Below are positions 56,045 to 64,000 of a stretch of 64,000 nt of DNA, piece after piece. Position 1 is the first letter of the stretch. Each line of letters opens with the position of its first letter. The notes beneath the pieces are model-generated. The model was not told the origin of the DNA. It did not search any database and was given only the letters and a program-made list of their open reading frames with translations. The stretch is from NCBI GenBank assembly GCA_035565615.1, contig DATMSB010000143.1, forward strand, positions 62,001 through 126,000, in the 5' to 3' direction. The position numbers were made by a program, and so were the translations under genes. This DNA is from Vulgatibacter sp035565615. Lineage in GTDB: Bacteria; Myxococcota; Myxococcia; Myxococcales; Vulgatibacteraceae.

Positions 56045-56641
56045 TCAGAACTCGTTCGCATGCGGCGGGTCGTAGACCCGCGCCCCTTCGACGCGGGGTC
56101 GCAGCACCAGGTAGAACCAGCCCAGGCAGAGGCCGTAGGCGACGTGGGCGAGCCAGTCCCAGGTGCGGGGGAGCTCGGCCCACCAGGGATCCCCGTCGTG
56201 GAGGACGCCCATCACCGGCGGCACCAGGAAGTAGACGTCGATCCACATCGCGGCCAGGCCGATCCCGAGGCCGAGCGACATGCAGGTGGAGATGCGGATG
56301 GGGAACCGCGGGCTCATCACGATCCACGCGTAGGCCATCGACCACCCGAGGGCCGGGAGGAGCTGGTTGACGAGGACGCCGACGATCCAGGTGAGGGCGC
56401 CGGCGCTCTCGAGGACGCTCTTCCCGAGCAGGAACGACGCCACGATCCGGACGGGAAGGTCGAAGGGAAGGTCGCGTCGGAAGGCCAGGTGGACGAGGCC
56501 CCAGAAGCCGAGGAACGCGAGCCCCGCGAGCTGCCCCGCCAGGGCGCAGGCGAGCACCTTCCGCGGCTGATCGTGGGCGCGCCCGCCGAGCGCGGACCAC
56601 GCGTAGGGTCGGGGCCTGGTCGCCTGCTCCGCCTCCATCAT
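56045..56641 (-). CDS. Polytopic membrane protein of unknown function
   Basis: 198 residues with about five transmembrane segments, for example VLACALAGQLAGLAFLGFWG, SAGALTWIVGVLVNQLLPAL, CMSLGLGIGLAAMWIDVYFL and HVAYGLCLGWFYLVL. I do not recognise the family. The longer frame upstream (to 56857) is low-complexity and crosses direct repeats, so I start at the first of two adjoining ATG codons, where GGGAG precedes by 4 nt. It is convergent with the oxidase operon. Confidence 0.75.
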   Translation of the reverse strand: MMEAEQATRPRPYAWSALGGRAHDQPRKVLACALAGQLAGLAFLGFWGLVHLAFRRDLPFDLPVRIVASFLLGKSVLESAGALTWIVGVLVNQLLPALGWSMAYAWIVMSPRFPIRISTCMSLGLGIGLAAMWIDVYFLVPPVMGVLHDGDPWWAELPRTWDWLAHVAYGLCLGWFYLVLRPRVEGARVYDPPHANEF

Positions 56642-56814
56642 GGCGCGCTCCCTCGAGGTCGATCCTCGCGCCCGGCGGCCGCCGCCGGCGCGGCCCGAGA
56701 GAGTAGCCATCTCGCCGCGCGCGGCGCGCGGCGACGGGAGAGGCCGACGTGCAGGGGCCGACAAAGCCGCCCGTACCGACGCGCGGGGATCGTCATTCCG
56801 CGGCGGACGGCGGG

Positions 56815-56844
56815 AGGGGCTGCCCGCGCGCGAGGGCGTCGGCC
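56815..56844. repeat. 30-bp direct repeat, copy 1
   Basis: One of two identical 30-bp copies with 61-bp periodicity in the gap between the membrane protein and the next lipoprotein gene. Begins AGGGGCTGCCC and ends GCGTCGGCC. Confidence 0.85.
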
Positions 56845-56875
56845 ACTGGTGCGGCAAGCAGGACCCCCCGCGCGA

Positions 56876-56905
56876 AGGGGCTGCCCGCGCGCGAGGGCGT
56901 CGGCC
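56876..56905. repeat. 30-bp direct repeat, copy 2
   Basis: Second identical copy. It abuts the stop codon of the minus-strand lipoprotein gene that ends at 56907. No insertion-sequence ends or CRISPR-like series accompany the pair. Confidence 0.85.
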
Positions 56906-56906
56906 T

Positions 56907-57857
56907 TCAGGCCCCGTCCCAGACGAAGGACAGCCGCCGCTCGTCGAGCTGCTCGAAGCGGGCGGGCCCTCCGTCTCCGTCCTGGAACGGGATCACCACG
57001 GACCGCCTGGCGACGAAGCGGTGGGGGCGCAGGGCGTCGGGCTCGGTGATCACCGTCACCCGATCCTCCACCTCGATCCCCTTCGCCACCCGCCCGGGGA
57101 AGAGCGTCGCCACGAAGGCGAGCAGGCGGGGCCGCTGGCCCGGCTCCGGCCTCGACACGAGCTCGAGGTGCACGCAGCGCGCGCCGTCGTCGCGGGCGCC
57201 GCAGGGGACGCGCCCCACCAGCCTCGCCTCGAAGTGCATCTCCAGGCCGATGCCGCCCAGGCCCTCGATGGCGACGCGATCGCGGGCGTGGTAAGTGCGC
57301 CCCACCTCGAAGTCGCCGCCGGTCCACAGGCCCACCAGCTCGTCCCATTCCCACGCGGCGCGCCGGCGCAGGCCCTCCTCGCCGAAGACCTCCGACAGCC
57401 TGCCCCGGAACGACTCCGGCGCCCGCCCCGCCTGGACCAGCTTGCCCAGCAGCGAGGCGACGGTCGCCTGGACCCGCGACTCCTCGTCGATGCCGGTGAG
57501 GCTCCCCGTCGCGCTGATCACGAGGTCCGGCTTCCCCAGCTCCTCCGCCACCAGCTCGACCGCCTGGGGCTCCCACACCGCGGGCATGGCGTCGATGCGG
57601 ACGTTGCGGCGCCCCACCTCGAGCGTGCCGTCGGCGCCGGCGCCCGCGGCCAGCTCGTAGCGCAGCGCCACCTTGCGGGTCTCGATCCCCCTCGGCGACC
57701 AGCCCGTTTGCGAGCGCACCGACTCCACCTCGGCCACCGCGCCGGGCTCCCAGCCGAAGCGCAAGGGGATGGTCTCCTCCCGGACCGGCGCCAGGGGCGC
57801 GGTGGCGCAGCCGGTCGCGACAAGGAGGAGGCAGAGGGCCGTCCGGGCGAAGGTCAT
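56907..57857 (-). CDS. Putative lipoprotein of unknown function
   Basis: 316 residues. MTFARTALCLLLVATGC is a lipoprotein signal. The mature part is beta/alpha mixed with three Cys residues, one pair near CGARDDGARC. No family recognised. GGAGA lies 9 nt before the ATG. The gene is divergent from the OmpA-like gene, with AT-rich DNA at 57945-57960 between them. Confidence 0.78.
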   Translation of the reverse strand: MTFARTALCLLLVATGCATAPLAPVREETIPLRFGWEPGAVAEVESVRSQTGWSPRGIETRKVALRYELAAGAGADGTLEVGRRNVRIDAMPAVWEPQAVELVAEELGKPDLVISATGSLTGIDEESRVQATVASLLGKLVQAGRAPESFRGRLSEVFGEEGLRRRAAWEWDELVGLWTGGDFEVGRTYHARDRVAIEGLGGIGLEMHFEARLVGRVPCGARDDGARCVHLELVSRPEPGQRPRLLAFVATLFPGRVAKGIEVEDRVTVITEPDALRPHRFVARRSVVIPFQDGDGGPARFEQLDERRLSFVWDGA

Positions 57858-57956
57858 GTTTCGTCGTCTCCCGTGGGGCGGGCTCCGTCAAGTTCCGCGC
57901 GGGCGCCGGGCCGCCAGGTCGCCGTGTAGGCGAAGGTACGCCGAATTTGGAAAATT

Positions 57957-57984
57957 TTGACCTGAGCGTCGCGATCCATAGGCT
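57957..57984 (+). promoter_or_regulatory. Promoter of the OmpA-like gene (leaderless arrangement)
   Basis: TTGACC (57957-57962), a 16-bp spacer and TAGGCT (57979-57984), with an AT-rich stretch before the -35. The -10 ends 6 nt before the GTG start codon, so the transcript would begin at or beside the start codon. Confidence 0.55.
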
Positions 57985-57990
57985 GGGCGG

Positions 57991-59529
57991 GTGCCTCAGC
58001 CCGACCCGGCATGGAAGACCGCCCCTTGGCGGGCCGCGCGGCTCCTCCTCCCGGCGGCCCTCGCCGCGGCGGCCCTGGCGGTCGCCGCCCCCGCCGCCCA
58101 TGCCGCCGGCGACGATCCCTTCGCCCGCGGGATCGATCCCCTGGGCGCCAAGCTCGCCCTCGGCCGGGACGCCTTCCTCACGGTGGAGGGCGCTCGCACC
58201 CCGCCCGCCGGCTCCTTCCGGCTGGGGCTGGCGGCCGACTACGCGGCGGGCCTCATGTCCCTACGCCTGGGCGACGACAAGCTCGGCGACCTCGTCGAGC
58301 ACCGCCTCGACCTGCACCTCCTGGGGAGCTGGGCGATCCTCGACGCCCTCGAGATCGGCGCCGACCTCCCCGTGACCGCCTGGCAGGCCCACGGCTTCGA
58401 TCGGCTCGCGCGCGAGGGCTTCCCCGACGATCCGCCCGGCCGCGCCGGCCTGGGAGACGCCCGGATCCTGGGCAGGCTCCGCCTCGTCTCCGAGGCCCGC
58501 GCCCCGGTGGGCGTGGCCATCGCCCTCGAGGCCCGGCTGCCCACCGGCCGCGACGACGCCTTCCTCGGCGAGCGCGGCCTCGTCCTCGCGCCGCGGGCGG
58601 CGATCGAGCGCACCTTCGCTGGCGCGCTCCGCCTGGCCTTCGAGGGCGGCTACCGCCTGCGCACCGAGGCCGGCCAGTACCTGAACCTCTACGTCGGGGA
58701 CGAGCTCACCTTCGCGCTGGCGGGATCACTGCCCCTGGCGCCGCGCTGGACCGCGTACGCCGAGCTCCTCGCCGCGACCCCGGCCCGCGCGCCCTTCACC
58801 CGCCGCAGCGCGGACGCGCTGAAGACGCCCCTCGAGGCGCTCGCCGGCGTGCGGACGGAGCTGGGACGCGGCTTCGACGCCCTCGCCGGCGCCGGCACCG
58901 GGATCGCGGCCGAGTCGGGGTTCGGCCGCGAGTCCTGGCGCCTCTTCGCGGCGATCGCCTACGCGCAGGAGGGCCGGCCGGTGGTGCCGGGGGATCCGGA
59001 CGGCGACGGGCTGGCGGGCTCGGACGATCGCTGCCCCCTCGACCCGGGGCCGGCGGAGCTCGACGGCTGCCCCGACCGAGACGACGACGGCATCCCCGAC
59101 GTGGAGGACGCCTGCCCCGACGAGCCGGGCCCCGCGGTGCGGGACGGCTGCCCCGCGGAGGATCCCCTCGTGGTCTACGAGGGCGGCGCCATCTCCCTGC
59201 GCGGCGCCATCAACTTCGACACCGACGAGGCCGAGGTGAAGGAGGACTCGTTCGAAATCCTGGACCAGGTCGCGGCCACCCTGCTCGCGAACCCGAAGGT
59301 GAGGCGGGTGCGGATCGAGGGCCACACCGACAGCGTGGGCAGCGCGGCGTACAACCGCACCCTGAGCCAGCGCCGCGCCGCCGCCGTGCTCCGCTACCTC
59401 GTGACCAAGGGCGTCGCCCGGGATCGCCTGGAGGCCAAGGGCTTCGGCCCCGATCGCCCCGTCACCACCAACGCGACGCCCCTCGGCCGCGCCAAGAACC
59501 GCCGCGTCGAGTTCATCGTGGTGGAGTAG
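57991..59529 (+). CDS. OmpA-family outer-membrane protein with TSP3 calcium repeats
   Basis: 512 residues. A long signal peptide (hydrophobic LLLPAALAAAALAVAAPAAHA, about residues 18-38) precedes a predicted beta-barrel (about 40-325, alternating strands). Thrombospondin type 3-like calcium repeats follow (DPDGDGLAGSDDRCPLDPG, DRDDDGIPDVEDACPDEPG, about 330-385). The C-terminus is an OmpA peptidoglycan-binding domain (about 400-512) with INFDTDEAEVKEDS, IEGHTDSVGSAAYNRTLSQR and GFGPDRPVTTN. It anchors the outer membrane to the wall. The GTG start has no Shine-Dalgarno sequence; a promoter ends 6 nt upstream. Confidence 0.88.
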   Translation: MPQPDPAWKTAPWRAARLLLPAALAAAALAVAAPAAHAAGDDPFARGIDPLGAKLALGRDAFLTVEGARTPPAGSFRLGLAADYAAGLMSLRLGDDKLGDLVEHRLDLHLLGSWAILDALEIGADLPVTAWQAHGFDRLAREGFPDDPPGRAGLGDARILGRLRLVSEARAPVGVAIALEARLPTGRDDAFLGERGLVLAPRAAIERTFAGALRLAFEGGYRLRTEAGQYLNLYVGDELTFALAGSLPLAPRWTAYAELLAATPARAPFTRRSADALKTPLEALAGVRTELGRGFDALAGAGTGIAAESGFGRESWRLFAAIAYAQEGRPVVPGDPDGDGLAGSDDRCPLDPGPAELDGCPDRDDDGIPDVEDACPDEPGPAVRDGCPAEDPLVVYEGGAISLRGAINFDTDEAEVKEDSFEILDQVAATLLANPKVRRVRIEGHTDSVGSAAYNRTLSQRRAAAVLRYLVTKGVARDRLEAKGFGPDRPVTTNATPLGRAKNRRVEFIVVE

Positions 59530-59548
59530 CGCCGAAAGCCCGGGCGCC

Positions 59549-60811
59549 TCAGCCCGCGCAGAGCGTCTTCAGCTCGACGTGGTCGCCGTGGCGGAGGCGG
59601 CAGCGGTCGTCCAGCACGACGCGGGCCGGCTGGCCGGACGCGGGCGCCTCGTAGCGGAAGCCGTCGCCCACGCGGCAGCGCAGGGTCTCGCCGCCCTCGC
59701 GGGTGATCTCGATCCGCAGGAGCCTGGGATCCGCCGGCGGGCGGGCCAGGTCGAGGACGTGGGGGGCGCCGGCGAGCCGCGCGATCTCCCGCAGCGCGGT
59801 GCCGTAGCTCGCGCCGCAGATCGAGTCGGCGTAGCCGCGGTCGCCCATGAGATCGACGGCCTCGCGGTAGCGGACCGCGATCCCTTGCGCCTCGTCGCCC
59901 CCGTGGGCGCAGCGCTCCGGCGGGTGCGGCGCCTCGAGGCCGAACGCACCGATCACGGCGAGGAAGGTCTCCCGCCCGCGGCCCTGGCCCGTGCCGTCGT
60001 CGAGGCCGAGGAGGAAGTCGACGTAGGCCTCCACCGGCTCCAGCGCCGCCCTGCCGGCGGCGGTCTCGCAGGCGTTGGGCTGGCAGTGCCTGTCGCCGTC
60101 CGCGCCGAGGCAATAGGACCCTTCCGCTCCGCACGCCGCGTCGCTGGCGCAGGGCACGTCCTCGCAGGGGGGCTGCAGGGTGAGGGCGGTGCCGCTCGGA
60201 TCGGAGCAGTCGTCCTCGTCGGAGACGATCACCACCAGGAGCCGGGAGCCCGGCCGCAGGAAGCCCGCGTTGGGCCCGGAGGACAGCGGCGCCGACAGCG
60301 CGCGCCGCATGGCCTCGAGACCCATCTCCTGGCCGGAGCCGCGGATGCCCTGGCGGACGAGGGTGCGGAACGAGGGGAGGAAGTCCGGATCGTCCCAGCG
60401 CAAGATCCGGGGACCGTCGGGATCGACCGGGCGGCCCTTGGCGTCCTTGCCGCTCTGCAGGCGCCCGCTCGCGTCGGGGTAATGGGTGAGCTGGGGCGGG
60501 CCCTCGTCGGTGCAGGCCCGCACGTGCCGGGACACCGAGGTCGACACCACCCCCACCTGGAAGTCGTTGGCCACCGGGCCCTCGAGGAGCACGGAGACGA
60601 AGGTCTCCAGCTCGGCCACCACCTTGTCCTGCTCCTCGGTCATCGACTCCGAGTCGTCGATGACGAAGAGGATGTCGGTGGACACGCCGGGCGGCAGGCT
60701 CAGGGAGCTCTCGCACGACTCGATCACGCCATCCGGCGCCGCTCCGATCCCGCATCCCCCGAGGACCGCCGCGAGCAGCGCGCCGGCGATCGGGCTCCAT
60801 CTCGATTCCAT
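59549..60811 (-). CDS. von Willebrand factor A-like lipoprotein
   Basis: 420 residues. MESRWSPIAGALLAAVLGGC is a lipoprotein signal. Residues about 40-210 form a vWA domain with MIDAS motif DDSES (ILFVIDDSESM) and VVIVSDEDDCSD. A Cys-rich segment follows (CEDVPCASDAACGAEGSYC, about 215-240). Similar vWA lipoproteins are numerous in myxobacteria; ligand unknown. The ATG lies 6 nt after a -10-like TACGCT, with no ribosome site, like the OmpA gene at 57991. It converges on that gene with only 19 bp between the stops. Confidence 0.85.
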   Translation of the reverse strand: MESRWSPIAGALLAAVLGGCGIGAAPDGVIESCESSLSLPPGVSTDILFVIDDSESMTEEQDKVVAELETFVSVLLEGPVANDFQVGVVSTSVSRHVRACTDEGPPQLTHYPDASGRLQSGKDAKGRPVDPDGPRILRWDDPDFLPSFRTLVRQGIRGSGQEMGLEAMRRALSAPLSSGPNAGFLRPGSRLLVVIVSDEDDCSDPSGTALTLQPPCEDVPCASDAACGAEGSYCLGADGDRHCQPNACETAAGRAALEPVEAYVDFLLGLDDGTGQGRGRETFLAVIGAFGLEAPHPPERCAHGGDEAQGIAVRYREAVDLMGDRGYADSICGASYGTALREIARLAGAPHVLDLARPPADPRLLRIEITREGGETLRCRVGDGFRYEAPASGQPARVVLDDRCRLRHGDHVELKTLCAG

Positions 60812-60817
60812 GAGGCC

Positions 60818-60845
60818 AGCGTAGAGGGAGGCGCGGCGGCGTCAA
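60818..60845 (-). promoter_or_regulatory. Promoter of the vWA lipoprotein gene (leaderless arrangement)
   Basis: TTGACG (60845-60840), a 16-bp spacer and TACGCT (60823-60818) on the minus strand, ending 6 nt before the ATG at 60811. The geometry is identical to the OmpA gene promoter at 57957-57984. Confidence 0.55.
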
Positions 60846-61000
60846 GGCCCGGCGGTGCGCAGATGTGAGAGGCGAAATCACATGAGCCCACATGCCGGCG
60901 GGCGCGCGGCCCCTCGGGCGTCGACCGCCCCCCAAAGGGGCCTGCGCACCCATGACACGCCCCGGCTCCGTGCCCACGGTTCCCCGGAGGAGGTGTGGCG

Positions 61001-61693
61001 ATGAGGAAATGGATCGTTCCGGCGTTTGCACTCGGGCTCTTGCTGGTGGCGGGTGGCTGCAGCCACGCCAACAAGCAGGGGACCTCCATCGACCAGCAGT
61101 GGCTCGCCCGGGTGCCGCCCGACCAGCTCGGCGAGGTGGACCAGGCGCGCACGGCGGAGCGGCAGGCGGAGGATCAGCTCGCCCGCGCCGAGGCCGCGCT
61201 CACCGACGCCAACAACACCCTCGACGTGGCGAAGTCCGAGCAGGACACGGCCAGCTCCCGGGTCGACGCCGCCGAGGCCCAGGTGAAGAAGGCGCGGGAC
61301 ACCGGCGACGCCAACATCATCCAGCAGGCGACCGCCGCACAGGAGCAGGCCAAGGCCGCCAAGGACGCCGCGGACGCCCGCGTGGAGTACGCCGAGGCGC
61401 TCGTGAAGGCCTCCGAGACCCAGCGTGACATGGCCAAGGCCCAGGTGGAGGAGCGCAAGTCGGAGGTGTCGCTCGCCGAGTACGACGCCCTCGTGGCCAA
61501 CGGCGACACCCGGGTGGAGAACATGAACCGCGCCGAGTTCGAGGCGCGGGTGCGCCAGAACCAGGCCAACGTGGCGAAGCTCCAGGACCAGTACCAGCAG
61601 GAGCAGCAGGAGGTGGCGAACGCCCGCCAGAAGTGGAACGAGGCGAAGTCCAGCGTCCAGGCCGCCGAGCCGCCGACCAGCCCCACCGGCTGA
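61001..61693 (+). CDS. Coiled-coil lipoprotein
   Basis: 230 residues. Signal RKWIVPAFALGLLLVAGGC with lipobox VAGG-C, then an almost wholly helical, Ala/Glu/Gln-rich protein: heptad-like coiled coil from about residue 45 to 215 (QAEDQLARAEAALTDANNTL, AKLQDQYQQEQQEVANARQK). No enzymatic motif. It could be a periplasmic spacer or an Lpp-like wall tether; there is no C-terminal Lys. GGAGGAGGT lies 6 nt before the ATG chosen; a GTG two codons upstream overlaps that site. It is a single gene followed by a strong terminator. Confidence 0.82.
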   Translation: MRKWIVPAFALGLLLVAGGCSHANKQGTSIDQQWLARVPPDQLGEVDQARTAERQAEDQLARAEAALTDANNTLDVAKSEQDTASSRVDAAEAQVKKARDTGDANIIQQATAAQEQAKAAKDAADARVEYAEALVKASETQRDMAKAQVEERKSEVSLAEYDALVANGDTRVENMNRAEFEARVRQNQANVAKLQDQYQQEQQEVANARQKWNEAKSSVQAAEPPTSPTG

Positions 61694-61723
61694 TCCCGCC
61701 GGGCGCACGAGGTCGAGCTCGTC

Positions 61724-61757
61724 GCGGGCCCGCCATCCCGGCGGGCCCGCCGTTTTT
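61724..61757 (+). terminator. Intrinsic terminator of the coiled-coil lipoprotein gene
   Basis: An 11-bp perfect stem, GCGGGCCCGCC (61724-61734) with GGCGGGCCCGC (61740-61750), loop ATCCC and a TTTTT tail at 61753-61757. Confidence 0.9.
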
Positions 61758-61777
61758 CGCCCTCCCGCGGCCGGGCG

Positions 61778-63880
61778 TCACGCGGGCGACTCCTCCAGGC
61801 GAGACACCGCGCCGTGGAGGACGGCGAGCTGCCGCTCCAACCGCCGGAGCAGCGACGACGAGAAGGGATCGCCGGAGGTGGGCCAGGTCGCGTCCGCGGG
61901 GAACGGGCGAGGCGGCCGCGAGCGCTCGAGGGCGTCGGCCAGATCCGAGAGCACGCGGTGGACGATCGGCCCCGCGGCGGAGAGGGAGGGGATCGGGATG
62001 CGCAGCGCGCGGGCCTCCGCGATCGCGGTGATGGTCGCGCCGAGCCTCCGCGCGTAGGTGACGATGGTCTGGATCGCCTCGAGCTGCGCCTCGCTCGCGT
62101 GCCCCTCGGTGAGCAGCCGCTGGAAGGAGGCCTCCGCCGACGCCGCGGCGATCCCGGCCCGGCGGCGGCCGCGGCGCAGCCTCGCGGCGGACGCGCCGTC
62201 GAGCGCGTCGCAGATGTGCTCGTCGTCCGCCCGGAGCGCCTCCACCATCCAGTGGGGGATTCCCCTCACCTCCGGCGACGGCCACAGGATCCACGTGGCG
62301 ATGAGGGCGACCACGCTCCCCACCACCGCGTTCTCGATGCGGATCCCGACCAGGTGCCAGTCGGTGGCCCCCGGCTCCGCCAGGACGAGGTAGGCCGGGG
62401 TGAGGAAGGCGTAATGGAGGCCCCAGTTCAGCGGGAGCAGGGCCACGCCGATGGCGGAGAAGGCGAAGACCACGAGCGGCATCCCCACCGTCTTGGTGGC
62501 GAGGGCCGCCGCCACCGCGGCGATGACGCCGCCGCCGATGGTCCCGGCCACCCGCTGCAGGCCACGCTCGAAGGTCGCGCCGTAGTACGGCGTGAGGGTG
62601 GAGATCGCCGCGAGCACGAGCCACTGGCCCTTCTCCAGGCCGGTGAGGATCGCCAGGGCGGTGGCGATGCCTGCGATGGCGGCGATCCGGAGGGCGTGCC
62701 GGAAGTAGATCGATCGAAATGTGAGGTGGTCGCGAAGCGGCTCGGCGAGGGAGGCCCGGCCGAGCTCCTTCGCCTCGAAGGGGATCGGCCGGATCTCCGA
62801 CGGCCGGTGCGCCGCGGTGGCGGCGGCGGCCTCCAGGTAGCTGGCCAGCCTCTCGAGGAGCGCGACCAGCGGTCGGGCCGCGGGCCTCCCCGCCACGGCG
62901 GCGCGCAGCGGCTCGAGGTCGAGGCGCAGGCGCGGATCCCGCTCTACGGGGAGCCAGTCGTCGGCGCAATCGGGATCCCGCGCGGCCGCGCCGATGGCGA
63001 GGGCCCGCGTGGCGCACGCGCCGAGCACCCGCGCGGTCTCCTCGAGGATCGCCTTCCCCTCCGGCTCGCGGACGATCCACTCGAGCTGATCCGCGGTGCC
63101 GTCCAGGATCGCGGAGCTGCGGTAGGCCCCCTCGAGGAGCACGACCAGGCGCTCGCCGCGGCGGGTCTCGCCGCTCGCGCCCTTGCGGATCGAGAGCACG
63201 ATCGCCCGCGCCTCCTCGAGGGCGGCCCGGACGGCGGCGTCGTGGTGGCGCAGGTGCTCCACGAAGGCGCGGTCGCCCGCGCGCGTCGCCGCCAGCCTGC
63301 CGAGGCCCGCGGCGTGGGACGCCAGCTCCTTCCACGCGGCCTCCACCGCCGTGCGCGCCGGCCGGTAGGGGCGAAAGGGCCACGACGCGAGGGCCAGCGC
63401 GAAGGACCACACCGCGCCGAGGAGGAAGAGCCCGCCCCGCCAGAGCGCGCCGACGAGGTCGGGCGCGGGCGTGAACAGCGACGCCGCGAAGACGATCGCG
63501 GACAGCCGGCCCACGACGCCCCAGCGGTCGCCCCACACCCAGCCCATGCCGGAGGCGAAGCCCCACGCCGCCATCGAGGCGATGGCCACCCAGGCGACGT
63601 CGCCGGCGAGCGACGCGACGCTCGCGGCGAGGGCGCAAGCCAGACCGACGCCGAGCATCCCCCGGGCCCGGGCGGGGTAGCTCCCGCCCCGATCGCCCAC
63701 CAGGGTGAAGAGGCCGGCGAAGCCTACCCAGACGAAGCGCGCATCCGAGAGGATGGCGGCGAGCGCGAGGGGGGCGCCGGCGGCGACGCCGGCCTGGAGG
63801 CCCCGGTAGATGGCAGGCCGCTTCCGCTGCACCCGGACGGAGCTGCGCAGCGGCGCGCCCACCCGGCGCTTCCAACCCAT
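61778..63880 (-). CDS. FUSC family transporter (aromatic acid exporter-like)
   Basis: 700 residues. Two membrane blocks, about residues 30-170 and 395-530, each with five to six helices (FVWVGFAGLFTLVGDRGG; KGQWLVLAAISTLTPYYGAT; VGSVVALIATWILWPSPEV), surround cytoplasmic helical regions. The arrangement matches FUSC/YccS-like and AaeB-like proteins, thought to export aromatic or toxic carboxylic acids. No adjacent adaptor gene of the AaeA type is present in this window. Start ATG giving MGWKRRVGA. The gene lies 120 bp from the window end. Confidence 0.85.
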   Translation of the reverse strand: MGWKRRVGAPLRSSVRVQRKRPAIYRGLQAGVAAGAPLALAAILSDARFVWVGFAGLFTLVGDRGGSYPARARGMLGVGLACALAASVASLAGDVAWVAIASMAAWGFASGMGWVWGDRWGVVGRLSAIVFAASLFTPAPDLVGALWRGGLFLLGAVWSFALALASWPFRPYRPARTAVEAAWKELASHAAGLGRLAATRAGDRAFVEHLRHHDAAVRAALEEARAIVLSIRKGASGETRRGERLVVLLEGAYRSSAILDGTADQLEWIVREPEGKAILEETARVLGACATRALAIGAAARDPDCADDWLPVERDPRLRLDLEPLRAAVAGRPAARPLVALLERLASYLEAAAATAAHRPSEIRPIPFEAKELGRASLAEPLRDHLTFRSIYFRHALRIAAIAGIATALAILTGLEKGQWLVLAAISTLTPYYGATFERGLQRVAGTIGGGVIAAVAAALATKTVGMPLVVFAFSAIGVALLPLNWGLHYAFLTPAYLVLAEPGATDWHLVGIRIENAVVGSVVALIATWILWPSPEVRGIPHWMVEALRADDEHICDALDGASAARLRRGRRRAGIAAASAEASFQRLLTEGHASEAQLEAIQTIVTYARRLGATITAIAEARALRIPIPSLSAAGPIVHRVLSDLADALERSRPPRPFPADATWPTSGDPFSSSLLRRLERQLAVLHGAVSRLEESPA

Positions 63881-63919
63881 CCGAGACCCCGTCGGCGGGA
63901 GACGACCTCATGGCGCGAG

Positions 63920-63951
63920 GAGACCCGGACCGCTCGGGCGGGCCGGGTCTC
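63920..63951. other. Hairpin upstream of the FUSC gene
   Basis: GAGACCCGG (63920-63928) pairs with CCGGGTCTC (63943-63951). No U-run follows on either strand; it could be an operator or the end of a transcript entering from the window edge. Confidence 0.35.
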
Positions 63952-64000
63952 TCGAGGTCCACTCGAATGCCTGCCGGGACCGCTTCGCGGCTCGCGAGGG

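Noticed and set aside
56815..56905. CRISPR-like repeat
   Set aside because: Only two copies with a single 31-bp interval and no cas genes or further units in the window.

Overview
The window is a high-GC chromosomal segment (roughly 70% GC by eye) packed with vertically inherited housekeeping genes. It contains no CRISPR array, insertion sequence, integrase or prophage that I could see. Several features point to a Myxococcota (deltaproteobacterial-type) bacterium: many lipoproteins with low-complexity linkers, a FYDLN-type zinc-ribbon protein, an oxygen-dependent HemY-type protoporphyrinogen oxidase, and an alternative complex III (ACIII) operon fused to a caa3-type oxidase operon. A Vulgatibacter-like lineage is a guess, not a demonstration.

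Layout. 1-3.3 kb: FYDLN protein, a large TPR membrane protein and a free-standing tRNA-Ala(CGC) with its own promoter and terminator. 3.3-11 kb: Sua5-type threonylcarbamoyl-AMP synthase, a TolC/adaptor/RND tripartite efflux operon with ATGA and GTGA overlaps, and a small lipoprotein. 11-23 kb (minus strand): rpsB-tsf-pyrH-frr followed by a double-WYL regulator coupled to frr; then secA, an M23 peptidase and recN. 23.2-24.5 kb: a decayed gene remnant in lower-GC DNA. 24.5-30.7 kb: nadK and rarA (divergent), a DMF-amidase-like/NHL fusion lipoprotein, and a second lipoprotein converging on it at a shared 14-bp hairpin. 30.8-35 kb: heme genes hemG-hemE, then hemF-tatA, and a small membrane protein. 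35.1-35.8 kb: a second decayed copy of the 23-24 kb remnant. 36-41.7 kb: sucA-sucB-lpdA, the complete 2-oxoglutarate dehydrogenase complex. 41.9-44.3 kb: PolX and an alpha/beta hydrolase. 44.4-56 kb: actABCDEF, a small membrane protein, coxB-ctaD-ctaE and a subunit IV-like gene. 56-64 kb: envelope proteins (membrane protein, lipoproteins, OmpA-type TSP3 protein, vWA lipoprotein, coiled-coil lipoprotein) and a FUSC-family transporter.

How it works together. The 2-oxoglutarate dehydrogenase feeds NADH and succinyl-CoA into an aerobic metabolism. Electrons leave quinol through ACIII to a caa3 oxidase, whose subunit I carries the YSHPxV signature of A2-type oxidases and whose subunit II carries a CuA site plus a fused cytochrome c. 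Heme synthesis genes (hemE, hemF, hemG) lie nearby in separate units. Promoter-like elements recur in the form TTGACN, 16-18 bp, TAGGNT or TANNNT. At two loci the -10 hexamer lies exactly 6 nt before the start codon, which suggests leaderless mRNAs.

The least ordinary items are the paired pseudogene remnants at 23-24 and 35 kb, the DMF-amidase-like/NHL fusion, the fused double-WYL regulator coupled to the translation-factor operon, the dyad overlapping the ACIII promoter, and the leaderless gene architecture.
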